64,000 bases of DNA, taken from contig CANMWT010000008.1 in the NCBI GenBank assembly GCA_947501635.1, positions 62,001 through 126,000 of the forward strand. The letters are read 5' to 3'. Origin of the DNA: an uncultured Roseobacter sp. Lineage in GTDB: Bacteria; Pseudomonadota; Alphaproteobacteria; Rhodobacterales; Rhodobacteraceae. Within the stretch, counting starts at the first letter, position 1, and each line of letters opens with the position of its first letter. Below are positions 51,908 through 60,872 of the stretch, one piece after another. The notes under the pieces were generated by a model. The model did not search any database and was not told the DNA's origin. It was given only the letters and a program-made list of their open reading frames with translations. The position numbers were made by a program, and so were the translations under genes.

Positions 51908-53179
51908 TTAGGCTGCAGCAAGTTGATCTGCCAGCACCGGGCGACGCAAAGCCGCAATCACCTGCGCCTCTTCAGTTTTACCCTGCGCCATCAAAGCCGA
52001 CAGCAGCGTCTGTTCGACCATGTCGCGCTGTGCGCGGCTGCCGCCGATGCGTGCAAGGTCAGACATGGCGCGCGTCATAGACCGCACCACCGCATCCCAG
52101 TCCTGACGCGCCGCCGCCCTGAAGCCCCGCGCCAGATCAGGCACCAGATCCGCTGCCGGCCCCGCGGGATGGTCGATGATACCGTCCAGCGCCTCTTCGC
52201 GGCCCGCCATCGCATGGGCCAGTGCCGCATGCACGTCAATGAAAGCATTGCCCGTCGCCGGAAAAGCCGCCTGCGCAAAGTCGCTGACCTGCGCCCACCG
52301 CGCGCGGCTCACCTCGACACCGGCCATAGTGGCGCGATGCAGGATCGACGCGGTATCGGTCAGCACGTTGATGGCGGGCCCGCCCGAGCCTGCCTCGGGC
52401 GCGACAGCGGCATCCACACGCGCCCACATGTGGTCAATGTCGCCCTGCTCCAGCGCCCATAGCGCCGCGTGCCAGTTCAGGTGGGTAAACATCATGCCCG
52501 CGGCATCGTAATCGGTCAGCCATTCGGTCAGAAAGGCACGCCCCGTCGCCGTCTCGCCCATCTCGTAGGACACATGGCTGCGCACATGCGCGCCATGCGC
52601 ACTGCGCGGATTAAGCGCCATGGCACGGTCGATCAGCCTGTCCGCTTCCGCCAGATTTCCCGTCTCGCAAAGCGCGAAAGCATATTGGCTCAGCACCCAC
52701 CAGTCCTCGCCATAATGGGGCAGCAGGCTGGCGTTAAACGCCAGCGTTTCCGCCTCGCGCCCCGGCTGGCCGGAAAAGCCGATCAACCCGAATACCGAGG
52801 TGCAGGTCTGCGCAACCAAAGCATCCCGCGGATAGCTGTCCACATGAGCGCGAATGGCCTTGTAAGCCGGCCCTGTCTGGCCCGACAGCATCAGATCGAA
52901 GGCCTGCAGATGGGACACCTCGCGCGCTGTCAGCCCAGCTGTAAGGCCGCGCGCGGTTGCAATCGCCTGCCTGGCTGCGGCCATATCGCCTGCGTACTGG
53001 CTGGACCGTGCCAGCCCCACCCAGCCCAGCGCAAACCCCGGATCCTCGGCGACAGCGGTCCGGAAGGCACGCCGCGCGCCCGCCTGCCCCTCCAAGACCC
53101 GCGCCAGCCCCGTCACATAGGCGTCGCAGGCCGCCGCAGAGGCGGTGGTCAACCGATTGTCATACTGGTCTTTCATCAT
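51908..53179 (-). CDS. Tetratricopeptide repeat protein, TTC38-like
   Basis: About 423 residues from the ATG at 53179, which has GGAGGG five bases upstream. It contains repeated helical pairs such as LARVLEGQAGARRAFRTAVAEDPGFALGWVGLARSSQ, AQYAFALCETGNLAEADRLIDRAMALNP and the HLNWHAALWALEQGDID stretch, the last being characteristic of the TTC38 family of TPR proteins. It is soluble, with no signal peptide. The partner is unknown. The gene stands convergent to the HutG-like gene and downstream of nothing else on its strand. Confidence 0.78.
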   Translation of the reverse strand: MMKDQYDNRLTTASAAACDAYVTGLARVLEGQAGARRAFRTAVAEDPGFALGWVGLARSSQYAGDMAAARQAIATARGLTAGLTAREVSHLQAFDLMLSGQTGPAYKAIRAHVDSYPRDALVAQTCTSVFGLIGFSGQPGREAETLAFNASLLPHYGEDWWVLSQYAFALCETGNLAEADRLIDRAMALNPRSAHGAHVRSHVSYEMGETATGRAFLTEWLTDYDAAGMMFTHLNWHAALWALEQGDIDHMWARVDAAVAPEAGSGGPAINVLTDTASILHRATMAGVEVSRARWAQVSDFAQAAFPATGNAFIDVHAALAHAMAGREEALDGIIDHPAGPAADLVPDLARGFRAAARQDWDAVVRSMTRAMSDLARIGGSRAQRDMVEQTLLSALMAQGKTEEAQVIAALRRPVLADQLAAA

Positions 53180-53241
53180 GTCGGCCCTCCACCCGTTGCT
53201 GGGCATAGGCTAGGCGCAGCCGCGTCACCGGGCAAGTGTCT

Positions 53242-54612
53242 TCACAGCTGCACCTGTTCCAGTTTCAGCGCGCGCAGCGCCACGCCCCAGAACCGCACCG
53301 ACAACAGCACCGCCGCGACCGCAAGCCCGACGACAAGCCCAAGCCAGACGCCCACGCCCTCCAACCCCAGCACAAAACCGAACAGATAAGAAAAGGGCAC
53401 CCCTACCACCCAATAGCTCAGCGCCGCGTAGATCATGGGCACGCGGGTATCCTGCACACCGCGCAAGAGCCCAAGAGCAATCACCTGCGCCCCGTCCACT
53501 AGCTGAAACAGCGCCGCCACCGCCAAAAGCCCCACGCCGATCGCAAGGATATCCACCCGCCGCGGGTCCCCCGGCTCCAGAAACAATGCCAACAGCGGCT
53601 CGGGCACCGTCACGAAAAGCACAATCGTCGCCAGCGCAAAGCCAAGCGAGATCAGCGTGACCATAAATGCACCCCTCCCCATCTGCTCGGGATCGCGGCG
53701 GCCATGGGCGTTGCCCGCACGGATCGTCGCGGCATTCGACAGCCCCATGTGCACCATGAAGGTGACTGCGGTGAGTTGCACCGCCACACCATGGGCGGCC
53801 AAGGGCACAGTACCAAGCCAGCCCATCATCACCGTCGAGGCCGCAAACAACCCGGATTCGCTCAGGCCCGTCAGCCCGATGGGCCAGCCCAGCATGAACA
53901 CCTGACGCAACATCTGCCCATCCACCCGCCACAACCGCCGAAACAGCGCGTGATGCGGCAGAACGGTCCGCGCATAGACCACAACGCCCACCAGCATCAC
54001 CACCTGCGACACGATAGAGGCCACAGCCGCGCCACGGATGCCCATCTCGGGCGCGCCCCAATTCCCAAAGATCAGCAAATAGTTGGCCAGCGCATTGGCC
54101 AGCGCACCAAAAAGCGTCATCCACAACACGACCTGCGTCCGCTCCAGCGCCGCCAGATAGGACTTCAACACCATGACCGACAGCGCCGGAATGATCCCGA
54201 ACCCCGCAATCGACAGATAAATACTGGCGTCACGCGCCACCATGTCCGGCTGCCCCATCACGCGCAAAATCGGCTCTGACCAGATCAGTGGCGGCAGGCT
54301 GATAACCGAGAAGGCAAGGCTCAGCCAAAGTCCCATGCGCGTCGCACGGCGCAGGCTGGTCTCGTCGCCCTCCGCCTCGAAGCGCGCAACCATCGGCATA
54401 ACCGCCCAGCCAAAGCCGGACCCGAAGACCAAAAGCACAAACAACAGCGTCGACCCAAGCGCCACTGCGGCCAGCGCGTCCACACTGTACCAGCCCAGCA
54501 TGACGGTATCCGTCACCCCGATGGCAATCTGCGCAAGATGCCCGCCAATCAACGGCACGCCCAGCCGCAGAATCGCAGCCGCATGTTCAGGATATGTGCG
54601 CGCATGTGCCAT
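53242..54612 (-). CDS. MATE-family efflux transporter (second copy in window)
   Basis: A 456-residue NorM-type transporter with twelve likely helices. It starts MAHARTYPEHAAAILRLGVPLIGGHLAQIAIGVTDTVMLGWYS; the second MatE half contains GWPIGLTGLSESGLFAASTVMMGWLGTVPLAAHGVAVQLTA. It is closer to classic NorM/MdtK than the transporter at 25060-26451. Substrate unknown. It lies on the minus strand between the TPR gene and the divergent alpha/beta hydrolase gene. Confidence 0.9.
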   Translation of the reverse strand: MAHARTYPEHAAAILRLGVPLIGGHLAQIAIGVTDTVMLGWYSVDALAAVALGSTLLFVLLVFGSGFGWAVMPMVARFEAEGDETSLRRATRMGLWLSLAFSVISLPPLIWSEPILRVMGQPDMVARDASIYLSIAGFGIIPALSVMVLKSYLAALERTQVVLWMTLFGALANALANYLLIFGNWGAPEMGIRGAAVASIVSQVVMLVGVVVYARTVLPHHALFRRLWRVDGQMLRQVFMLGWPIGLTGLSESGLFAASTVMMGWLGTVPLAAHGVAVQLTAVTFMVHMGLSNAATIRAGNAHGRRDPEQMGRGAFMVTLISLGFALATIVLFVTVPEPLLALFLEPGDPRRVDILAIGVGLLAVAALFQLVDGAQVIALGLLRGVQDTRVPMIYAALSYWVVGVPFSYLFGFVLGLEGVGVWLGLVVGLAVAAVLLSVRFWGVALRALKLEQVQL

Positions 54613-54828
54613 GGGCCAGCCTTACGCCGCCCGCAGCGCAAGGAAAAGGGCCCAGATCGCCTACCCTCTGCGCACAGCGCCCGCGCGGATCAGGCACGCA
54701 CAGGGGCCCTGCTGCCTGACGACTGACAAAGCACAGCAAGGCACACTCTATAACATCTTGATTTTTTTCGCTCATCTGTCACTGTTTTGGCCAGACCACC
54801 CAGCGCTTCGCGCCATCCGGACAGTAAC

Positions 54829-56112
54829 ATGCCAGACCCTAAACACCTGACGGCTCTTGCCGCGCTGATCGCAACACCGCTGTGCGCGAACCCCATCGAT
54901 CTGGTCAGACCGGATGCCCCCCAGCTGGCCGATTTCGGCGCTCTGCCCATCGGCGTGCAAACCCTGTCGCTCGTCCACCCCGACCAGATCGATGTCGCCG
55001 CGATCAACGGGCCCGAGCTGCCGCGATATGACCGCCCCCTGATCGCCGAGGTCTGGTACCCCGCCGCCGACCCCGCCACTGCACGCGGCAGCTACCGTGC
55101 GGTACTGCGCGACGGCACGCGCGAAGTGGAGCTGACCGGTCGCGCCACACGCGACGCCCCTCCCGCCACGGGCGAGAAATTTCCTCTGATCGTGATAAGC
55201 CACGGCTATCCGGGCAACAGATACCTGATGTCTCACCTTGGTGAAAATCTGGCCTCCAAAGGATATGTGACGGTCTCCATCGATCACACCGACAGCACCT
55301 ACTCCGATCAGGGGCCCTTTGGCGCCACGCTGTATCACCGCCCGCTGGACCAGAAATTCGTGATCGACCAGATGGCAGCACTCGACACCGACCTTGGCGA
55401 GATCATCGACAGTGATGTGGTAGGGGTGATCGGCTATTCCATGGGCGGCTACGGCGCGCTGGTCTTTGGCGGCGCGGGCGTGACCGAAGCGGCCACCGAA
55501 TACAGCTGGGGCACCCCCAACGGCCTGCTGGCACGCCACCAGGCCGGCTCCGACAGCCACGAGGCGCTGGTGGACGACCGGGTGCGCGCCATCATCGCCA
55601 TAGGACCCTGGGGGCGCAACGCGGGCCTGTGGGATGCCGCCGGCCTCTCGGGGCTGCGCAAACCCACACTCCTGATGGCCGGCAGCTCTGACGACGTGTC
55701 GGTCTATGAAACGATCCGCACCATCTTTTCCGAAACCACGGGCACAGACCGGCACCTGCTCACATTCGTCAATGCAAACCACAACGCCGCCGCCCCCATC
55801 CCCGCCCCGCGCGAAAGCTGGACAGCGGTCGACACGCTCGATTTTGTGCCCTTCGAGCATTACGCCGATCCGGTCTGGGACAACGTGCGCATGAACAACA
55901 TCGCCCAGCATTTCGCCACCGCGTTTTTCGATCTGCACCTCAAAGGCGACACCCTCAAAAGCCCCTTTCTCGACCTCATCACCGAAGGCGATCACGGCGT
56001 CATGGCGCTTGACGAAGAGGCCAACCCGACCGAAGACCATACCTACTGGACCGGCTTTGCCGACCGCACCGCCACCGGCCTGCGGTTCGAGACCAGACGC
56101 GCAGGCGAATAA
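54829..56112 (+). CDS. Exported alpha/beta hydrolase
   Basis: About 427 residues starting MPDPKHLTALAALIATPLCANP, a short signal peptide. The mature enzyme is an alpha/beta hydrolase of the dienelactone/PAF-acetylhydrolase type: oxyanion-hole region LIVISHGYPGNRYLMSHLGENLA, nucleophile elbow IGYSMGGYGALVFG, and candidate Asp/His residues in LLMAGSSDDVSVYE and FVNANHNAAAP. The unusual C-terminal part (VWDNVRMNNIAQHFATAFFDLHLKGD) is shared by bacterial hydrolases annotated as serine aminopeptidases. The substrate could be a lipid or ester. The ATG has no strong ribosome-binding site. Confidence 0.78.
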   Translation: MPDPKHLTALAALIATPLCANPIDLVRPDAPQLADFGALPIGVQTLSLVHPDQIDVAAINGPELPRYDRPLIAEVWYPAADPATARGSYRAVLRDGTREVELTGRATRDAPPATGEKFPLIVISHGYPGNRYLMSHLGENLASKGYVTVSIDHTDSTYSDQGPFGATLYHRPLDQKFVIDQMAALDTDLGEIIDSDVVGVIGYSMGGYGALVFGGAGVTEAATEYSWGTPNGLLARHQAGSDSHEALVDDRVRAIIAIGPWGRNAGLWDAAGLSGLRKPTLLMAGSSDDVSVYETIRTIFSETTGTDRHLLTFVNANHNAAAPIPAPRESWTAVDTLDFVPFEHYADPVWDNVRMNNIAQHFATAFFDLHLKGDTLKSPFLDLITEGDHGVMALDEEANPTEDHTYWTGFADRTATGLRFETRRAGE

Positions 56113-56119
56113 GACCGCG

Positions 56120-56134
56120 CGCGGCTCCGCCGCG
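56120..56134. terminator. Possible bidirectional terminator hairpin
   Basis: A six-bp perfect stem CGCGGC/GCCGCG with loop TCC lies in the 34 bases between the convergent hydrolase and cyclase genes. There is no T run, so it may only pause transcription. Confidence 0.3.
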
Positions 56135-56146
56135 ACAGGGCGGCCC

Positions 56147-57880
56147 TCAGCCTTCCGGTATTCCGGCGATCCGTAGCCCCTCCAGATAGGGCTCCAGCGC
56201 GTCGGGCTGCGTAGTTTTGTACAGCCCCGCAAGCCCCTTCAGGCTCATCTCCGGCACGATCCGCAGAACCTCCCGCGCGTGGCGTGCGGCCTCCTCTGTG
56301 CGGCCCAGCCGTGCAAGCGACGCCGCCATCATCGCATGCGGCCAATAGCCTGCCGCATTGGGATGGCGCAGCGTTTTTTCAGCCCAGACCAGCGCCTTTT
56401 CAAAGTCGCGCGACAGAATGCAGTTGAAAGCCTGCACCGCAAAGGTGGCCCACATGATCGGGTCGCGCGGGCTGAGCCGTTCGGCCTTTTCACCGGCGGC
56501 GGTCGCTGCATCATACTGCCCGTCCATCACCAGCGCCATGCTCAGCCCGTGATAGGCCTGCGCAAAGCTGGGGTTCAGCGCGACCGAGGTTTCCAGTGCC
56601 GCCAGCGCCTCGCGCTGGTTGCCCTGCATCATCTCGATCCGGCCAAGGGCAAAATAGGCGACCGCATCACGTTCATCGGCGGCCAGCGCGCGCCGTGCGG
56701 CCACCATCCCCGCGTTCAGGCTGGCGTCGAAATCGTCAGACCAATGCATGATGCAGCCCTGATAGTGCACATAAGCCAGATAGGCATGCGCGGGGGCAAA
56801 GCCCGGGTCCAGATCGGTGGCGCGGGTCAGAAAGTCCAGGGCATTCTGGTGGTCTTCGGCACTGTATGACCACATGTGATAGACACCGCGCTGATAGCTT
56901 TGCCAGGCGTCCAGCGTCTCGGGTGCCTTGGCCGAAACCTGCGCGCGCTCCACCGCGGAAATCTCCGGCTCCACTGCACCGATGATCGTCTGGGTCATCT
57001 CGTCCTGCAAATCGAAGATATCGGCAATCTCGCGGTCATAACGTTCCGCCCAGACATGCCGACCCGTGGCCGCATCTATCAACTGCGCTGTGATGCGCAC
57101 GCGGTTGCCCGCTTTGCGCACCGACCCTTCCATGACGTATTTCACACCCAGTTCACGGCCCACGCGGGTGATATCTACCGCCTGCCCCTTGTAGGTAAAG
57201 GTACTGTTGCGCGCGATCACAAAGAACCACCGCACCTTGGACAGCGCCGTGATAAGGTCTTCGGAAATACCATCAGCCAGATAGGCATAGTCGGGATCGG
57301 CCGACATATTGTCAAACGGCAGCACCGCGATCGACGGCTTGTCCGGCAACGGCAGCGCCTCGCCCGATGCCGCGGGCCCGCCCGCAGCAATGCGCCACAC
57401 ACGCAACGGCTCGGGAATGTTCTTGAGCGACATCTCCCCCAGATCTTCCAGCTGTATCTCCAGCTTGCGGCGCACCTGCGCCTGCACAATGTCCGAAATG
57501 CAGATGCCGCCGGCCTCTGCCACCCCCTCCAGCCGCGCCGCTACATTGACGCCCTCGCCAAAGATATCCTCGCCTTCGACGATCACGTCACCCAGATTGA
57601 CACCAATCCGGCAGGGGTACTCCGGATGCGCGCCCTGCTGCCAGGCCACCGCACAGGCGACCGCATCCACCACACTGGCGAACTCCGCCAGCACCCCGTC
57701 GCCCATCAGCTTGACCACCCGCCCGTGATGCGCAGCAATCAGCGGCCGCACAGTCTCGTCGATCCAGGTCGACACCCCGCGCTGGGTGCCCACCTCATCC
57801 GCGTTCATCTTCGCGGAATAGCCAACAACATCAGCCGCAAGAATGGCCGCAAGGCGCCTGTTGGGTCTGGGGTCCGTCAT
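56147..57880 (-). CDS. Class III adenylate cyclase fused to TolB-like and TPR domains
   Basis: A 577-residue protein with three parts. Residues 8-175 are a class III nucleotidyl cyclase: Asp17 in LAADVVGYSAKM and Asp61 in MGDGVLAEFAS bind metal, and GEGVNVAARLEG carries the Asn and Arg of the transition state. Residues about 195-310 are a TolB-like domain (KPSIAVLPFDNMSADPDYAYLADGISEDLITAL, VMEGSVRKAGNRVRITAQLIDAATGRHVW). The rest is TPR (about 340-570). No membrane helix is visible, so it is cytosolic. This cyclase-TolB-TPR architecture is common in alphaproteobacteria. It is divergent from parE. Confidence 0.88.
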   Translation of the reverse strand: MTDPRPNRRLAAILAADVVGYSAKMNADEVGTQRGVSTWIDETVRPLIAAHHGRVVKLMGDGVLAEFASVVDAVACAVAWQQGAHPEYPCRIGVNLGDVIVEGEDIFGEGVNVAARLEGVAEAGGICISDIVQAQVRRKLEIQLEDLGEMSLKNIPEPLRVWRIAAGGPAASGEALPLPDKPSIAVLPFDNMSADPDYAYLADGISEDLITALSKVRWFFVIARNSTFTYKGQAVDITRVGRELGVKYVMEGSVRKAGNRVRITAQLIDAATGRHVWAERYDREIADIFDLQDEMTQTIIGAVEPEISAVERAQVSAKAPETLDAWQSYQRGVYHMWSYSAEDHQNALDFLTRATDLDPGFAPAHAYLAYVHYQGCIMHWSDDFDASLNAGMVAARRALAADERDAVAYFALGRIEMMQGNQREALAALETSVALNPSFAQAYHGLSMALVMDGQYDAATAAGEKAERLSPRDPIMWATFAVQAFNCILSRDFEKALVWAEKTLRHPNAAGYWPHAMMAASLARLGRTEEAARHAREVLRIVPEMSLKGLAGLYKTTQPDALEPYLEGLRIAGIPEG

Positions 57881-58044
57881 GCTGCAAACCTATCCAAAGC
57901 CCGCGCATATTGCGACGAAAATCTACCCGCGCGCGCCAAACCCCTACCCCGCTTGCGACACCCGAAATAACCCCCTCGCCTCTTCCCCCACCCCGCTGGC
58001 TCTGCCATACTGCGGGCAAAGAAAACAAAGAGGCCCGAGCACCC

Positions 58045-60003
58045 ATGGCAAATGACCTGTTGTCCACCCCCGGCCCCGAGAGTTACGACGCCTCCTCAAT
58101 CGAGGTCCTCGAAGGGCTGGAGCCCGTGCGCAAACGCCCCGGCATGTACATCGGCGGCACCGATGAACGCGCGCTGCACCATCTGGTGGCCGAGGTGCTC
58201 GACAACTCCATGGACGAAGCCGTCGCCGGCCACGCCAACCGGATCGAGGTCGAACTGCACGACGACTACGCCGTCACCATCCGCGACAACGGCCGCGGCA
58301 TCCCCATTGATCCACACCCCAAATTCCCCGACAAATCCGCCCTCGAAGTCATCCTCTGCACGCTGCACGCGGGCGGCAAATTCTCGGGCAAGGCCTATGA
58401 AACATCAGGCGGTCTGCACGGTGTGGGCGCCTCTGTCGTGAATGCGCTGTCCGACAGCATGGTCGTACAGGTGGCCCGCGACCGTCAGGTCTTTGAACAA
58501 CGCTTCTCGCGCGGGCTGCCGCTGGGTCCGGTGGAAAACATAGGCGCCGCCCCCAACCGCCGCGGCACCACCGTCACCTTCCACGCCGACGCTGAAATCT
58601 TCGGCTCGCACCGCTTCAAACCCGCGCGGCTGTTCAAATCCATCCGCTCCAAGGCCTACCTCTTCTCAGGCGTCGAAATCCGCTGGAAATCCGCAATTGA
58701 TGACGGCGAAACCCCGACGGAGGCAACCTTCCACTTCCCCGGCGGCCTGTCGGACTACCTCAATGAAACACTGGGCAGCGCCACCACCTACGCCGACCGC
58801 CCCTTTGCCGGTACCGTCGATTTCAAGGAAAAATACGGACAGGCAGGCAAGGTCGAATGGGCCATCAACTGGACCCCCTCGCGCGACGGCTTCATCCAGT
58901 CCTACTGCAACACCGTCCCCACACCCGAAGGCGGCACCCATGTGGCAGGCTTCTGGGCGGCGATCCTCAAAGGCATCAAAGCCTATGGCGAGCTGTCAAA
59001 CAACCGCAAGGCCGCGCAGATCACCCGCGAAGACCTGATCTCGGGCGGCTGCGCGCTTGTCTCCTGCTTTATCGCCGACCCGGCCTTTGTCGGCCAGACC
59101 AAGGACCGGCTGTCGACCGAAGCCGCGCAAAAGATGACCGAAGGCGCCGTGCGCGACCACTTCGACAACTGGCTGGCGGCGGATACGAAATCCGCTGGCG
59201 CCATCCTCGACTTTCTCGTGCTGCGGGCCGAAGAACGCCTGCGCCGCCGTCAGGAAAAGGAAACTGCCCGCAAATCCGCCACCAAGAAACTGCGCCTGCC
59301 CGGCAAGCTGACCGACTGCACCTCCAAAGACCGCGCCGGCACCGAGCTTTTCATCGTCGAGGGCGACAGCGCGGGCGGCTCCGGCAAGGGCGCGCGCAAC
59401 CGCGAAACCCAAGCGCTGCTGCCGCTCAAGGGCAAGATCCTCAACGTGTTGGGCGCGGCCTCCTCCAAGCTGGGCACCAACGCCGAAATCTCTGACCTCT
59501 GCGAAGCATTGGGCTGCGGCATGGGCACCAAGTTCAACCTTGATGACCTGCGCTATGACAAGATCATCATCATGACCGACGCCGATGTGGACGGTGCGCA
59601 TATCGCAGCGCTGCTGATGACGTTTTTCTACACCCAGATGCGCCCGCTCATTGACGCAGGGCATCTGTACCTCGCCTGCCCGCCGCTCTTTCGCCTGACC
59701 CAAGGCGCCCAGCGCGTCTACTGCCTGACCGAAGAGGAAAAGAACGCATGGCTTGAAAAAGGCATTGGCGGCAAGGGCAAGATCGACGTCAGCCGCTTTA
59801 AAGGGCTGGGAGAGATGGACGCCAAGGACCTCAAAGAGACCACCATGGACCCCAAAACCCGCAAACTCATCCGTGTTTCGATTGACGAAGACATGCCCGG
59901 CGAGACCGGAGACCTTGTGGAAAGGCTGATGGGCAAGAAACCCGAGCTGAGGTTCCAGTACATTCAGGAGAACGCGAAGTTCGTGGAGGAGTTGGATGTT
60001 TGA
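58045..60003 (+). CDS. parE: DNA topoisomerase IV subunit B
   Basis: ParE, 652 residues, from the ATG at 58045 that begins MANDLLSTPGPESYDASSIEVLEGLEPVRKRPGMYIGG. GHKL ATPase motifs: EVLDNSMDEAVAG (Asn), IRDNGRGIP, GGLHGVGASVVNALS; the TOPRIM part follows with LFIVEGDSAGGSGKGARNRETQALLPLKGKILNV and IIMTDADVDGAHI. The sequence is of the ParE rather than GyrB type because it lacks the GyrB insertion and is short. ParC is not in the window. Its TGA overlaps a TTG start of the next frame. Confidence 0.95.
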   Translation: MANDLLSTPGPESYDASSIEVLEGLEPVRKRPGMYIGGTDERALHHLVAEVLDNSMDEAVAGHANRIEVELHDDYAVTIRDNGRGIPIDPHPKFPDKSALEVILCTLHAGGKFSGKAYETSGGLHGVGASVVNALSDSMVVQVARDRQVFEQRFSRGLPLGPVENIGAAPNRRGTTVTFHADAEIFGSHRFKPARLFKSIRSKAYLFSGVEIRWKSAIDDGETPTEATFHFPGGLSDYLNETLGSATTYADRPFAGTVDFKEKYGQAGKVEWAINWTPSRDGFIQSYCNTVPTPEGGTHVAGFWAAILKGIKAYGELSNNRKAAQITREDLISGGCALVSCFIADPAFVGQTKDRLSTEAAQKMTEGAVRDHFDNWLAADTKSAGAILDFLVLRAEERLRRRQEKETARKSATKKLRLPGKLTDCTSKDRAGTELFIVEGDSAGGSGKGARNRETQALLPLKGKILNVLGAASSKLGTNAEISDLCEALGCGMGTKFNLDDLRYDKIIIMTDADVDGAHIAALLMTFFYTQMRPLIDAGHLYLACPPLFRLTQGAQRVYCLTEEEKNAWLEKGIGGKGKIDVSRFKGLGEMDAKDLKETTMDPKTRKLIRVSIDEDMPGETGDLVERLMGKKPELRFQYIQENAKFVEELDV

Positions 60004-60872
60004 GTGAGGTTGCAAAAGACTTAGTTGCAAGCGCGAAATTCTTTACCGCCGAAGCGGTACGTAACTCGATAGAGGCAAGCAACGGTGCTACCGAACGCTG
60101 GAAACTCGCGGTTTTGCATATCGTTACAGCTATAGAACACAGTGCCAAAGCTGCGCTGGCCGAAGTACACCCCACTTTTATACGACAAGTCCTTGAAAAT
60201 CCAAGTACCACGGTCGGAATAGAAACTGCCTTCGAGCGATTATCTGATCGCGAGATACGGGGAGTTTCATTTTCTGAAAACGACAAAAAACGCCTTCGAA
60301 CTGCAGTCAAATTGAGAAACAGTATTGCCCACGGTTCTGGTAGTCTGAACGAAATGGCGTTAGCCGCTAAGTTTTTCGAGGTCTAAGCGTTCCAACGGGA
60401 ATTTCTGAAGTTTCAGCTACAGATTGATATTTGGGACTTTTTGTCGGCTGAAGAGCGCAAAGCGATTTCGAAGAACCAACAAAGCTCCGATGAGCTTATG
60501 AAGCGCGCGAAAAGCGCAATAGGCGATGATGAGGAGGTGTTTCTCTGCGTTGACTGTTTCGAAGAGCTTTCCGTATTTAGAGAACATCGCTTCATCTGCT
60601 TGTTTTGCCATCATGAAGAACCAGCAGCAAGTTGCGATCGGTGCCGTAGCCCGATACCCGAGCAGCTTCAAAATAGCACATCCGAACTGTATGAATATGA
60701 ATGGAGCGAAGGCCTAGCAAACTTCGTACAGGATTATGGAATTGAAGAGAAATCCGTATGCGACGAGTGCTTCAAAGACATCGAATTGGAGGTTGAGCGC
60801 GAAAAGGAAGCTCAAATGTATGATATGTGGGAACAAGAAGAAAACGAGCAAGGTTACCGCATTCCATTCTAA
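60000..60872 (+). pseudogene. HEPN-domain and zinc-ribbon gene interrupted by one in-frame UAA
   Basis: One frame of 291 codons carries a single internal stop, TAA at 60384-60386. The first half (from TTG at 60000; 128 residues) is a helical HEPN-like domain: FFTAEAVRNSIEA, WKLAVLHIVTAIEHSAKAALAEVHPTF and the motif LRNSIAHG with Arg106 and His111 (R-x4-H, the RNase signature of HEPN toxins). Immediately after the stop the frame continues as AFQREFLKFQLQIDIWDFL SAEERKAI and a zinc region with four C-x2-C pairs (CVDC, CLFC, CDRC, CDEC). Uninterrupted proteins with this exact order exist as far as I recall. If translated separately, the second half would start at TTG 60441. The DNA is visibly more AT-rich than parE. 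The start overlaps the parE stop (TTGA) with GGAGGAG seven bases upstream. Confidence 0.7.

Noticed and set aside
54772-56232. 486-codon minus-strand frame opposite the alpha/beta hydrolase
   Set aside because: The plus strand carries a hydrolase with signal peptide and nucleophile elbow; the antisense product is Gly/Val-rich and featureless.
60384-60386. Recoding of the UAA as a sense codon in the HEPN-zinc gene
   Set aside because: UAA is not used for selenocysteine or pyrrolysine and no recoding signal is visible. Nonsense mutation is the simpler reading, although readthrough cannot be excluded.
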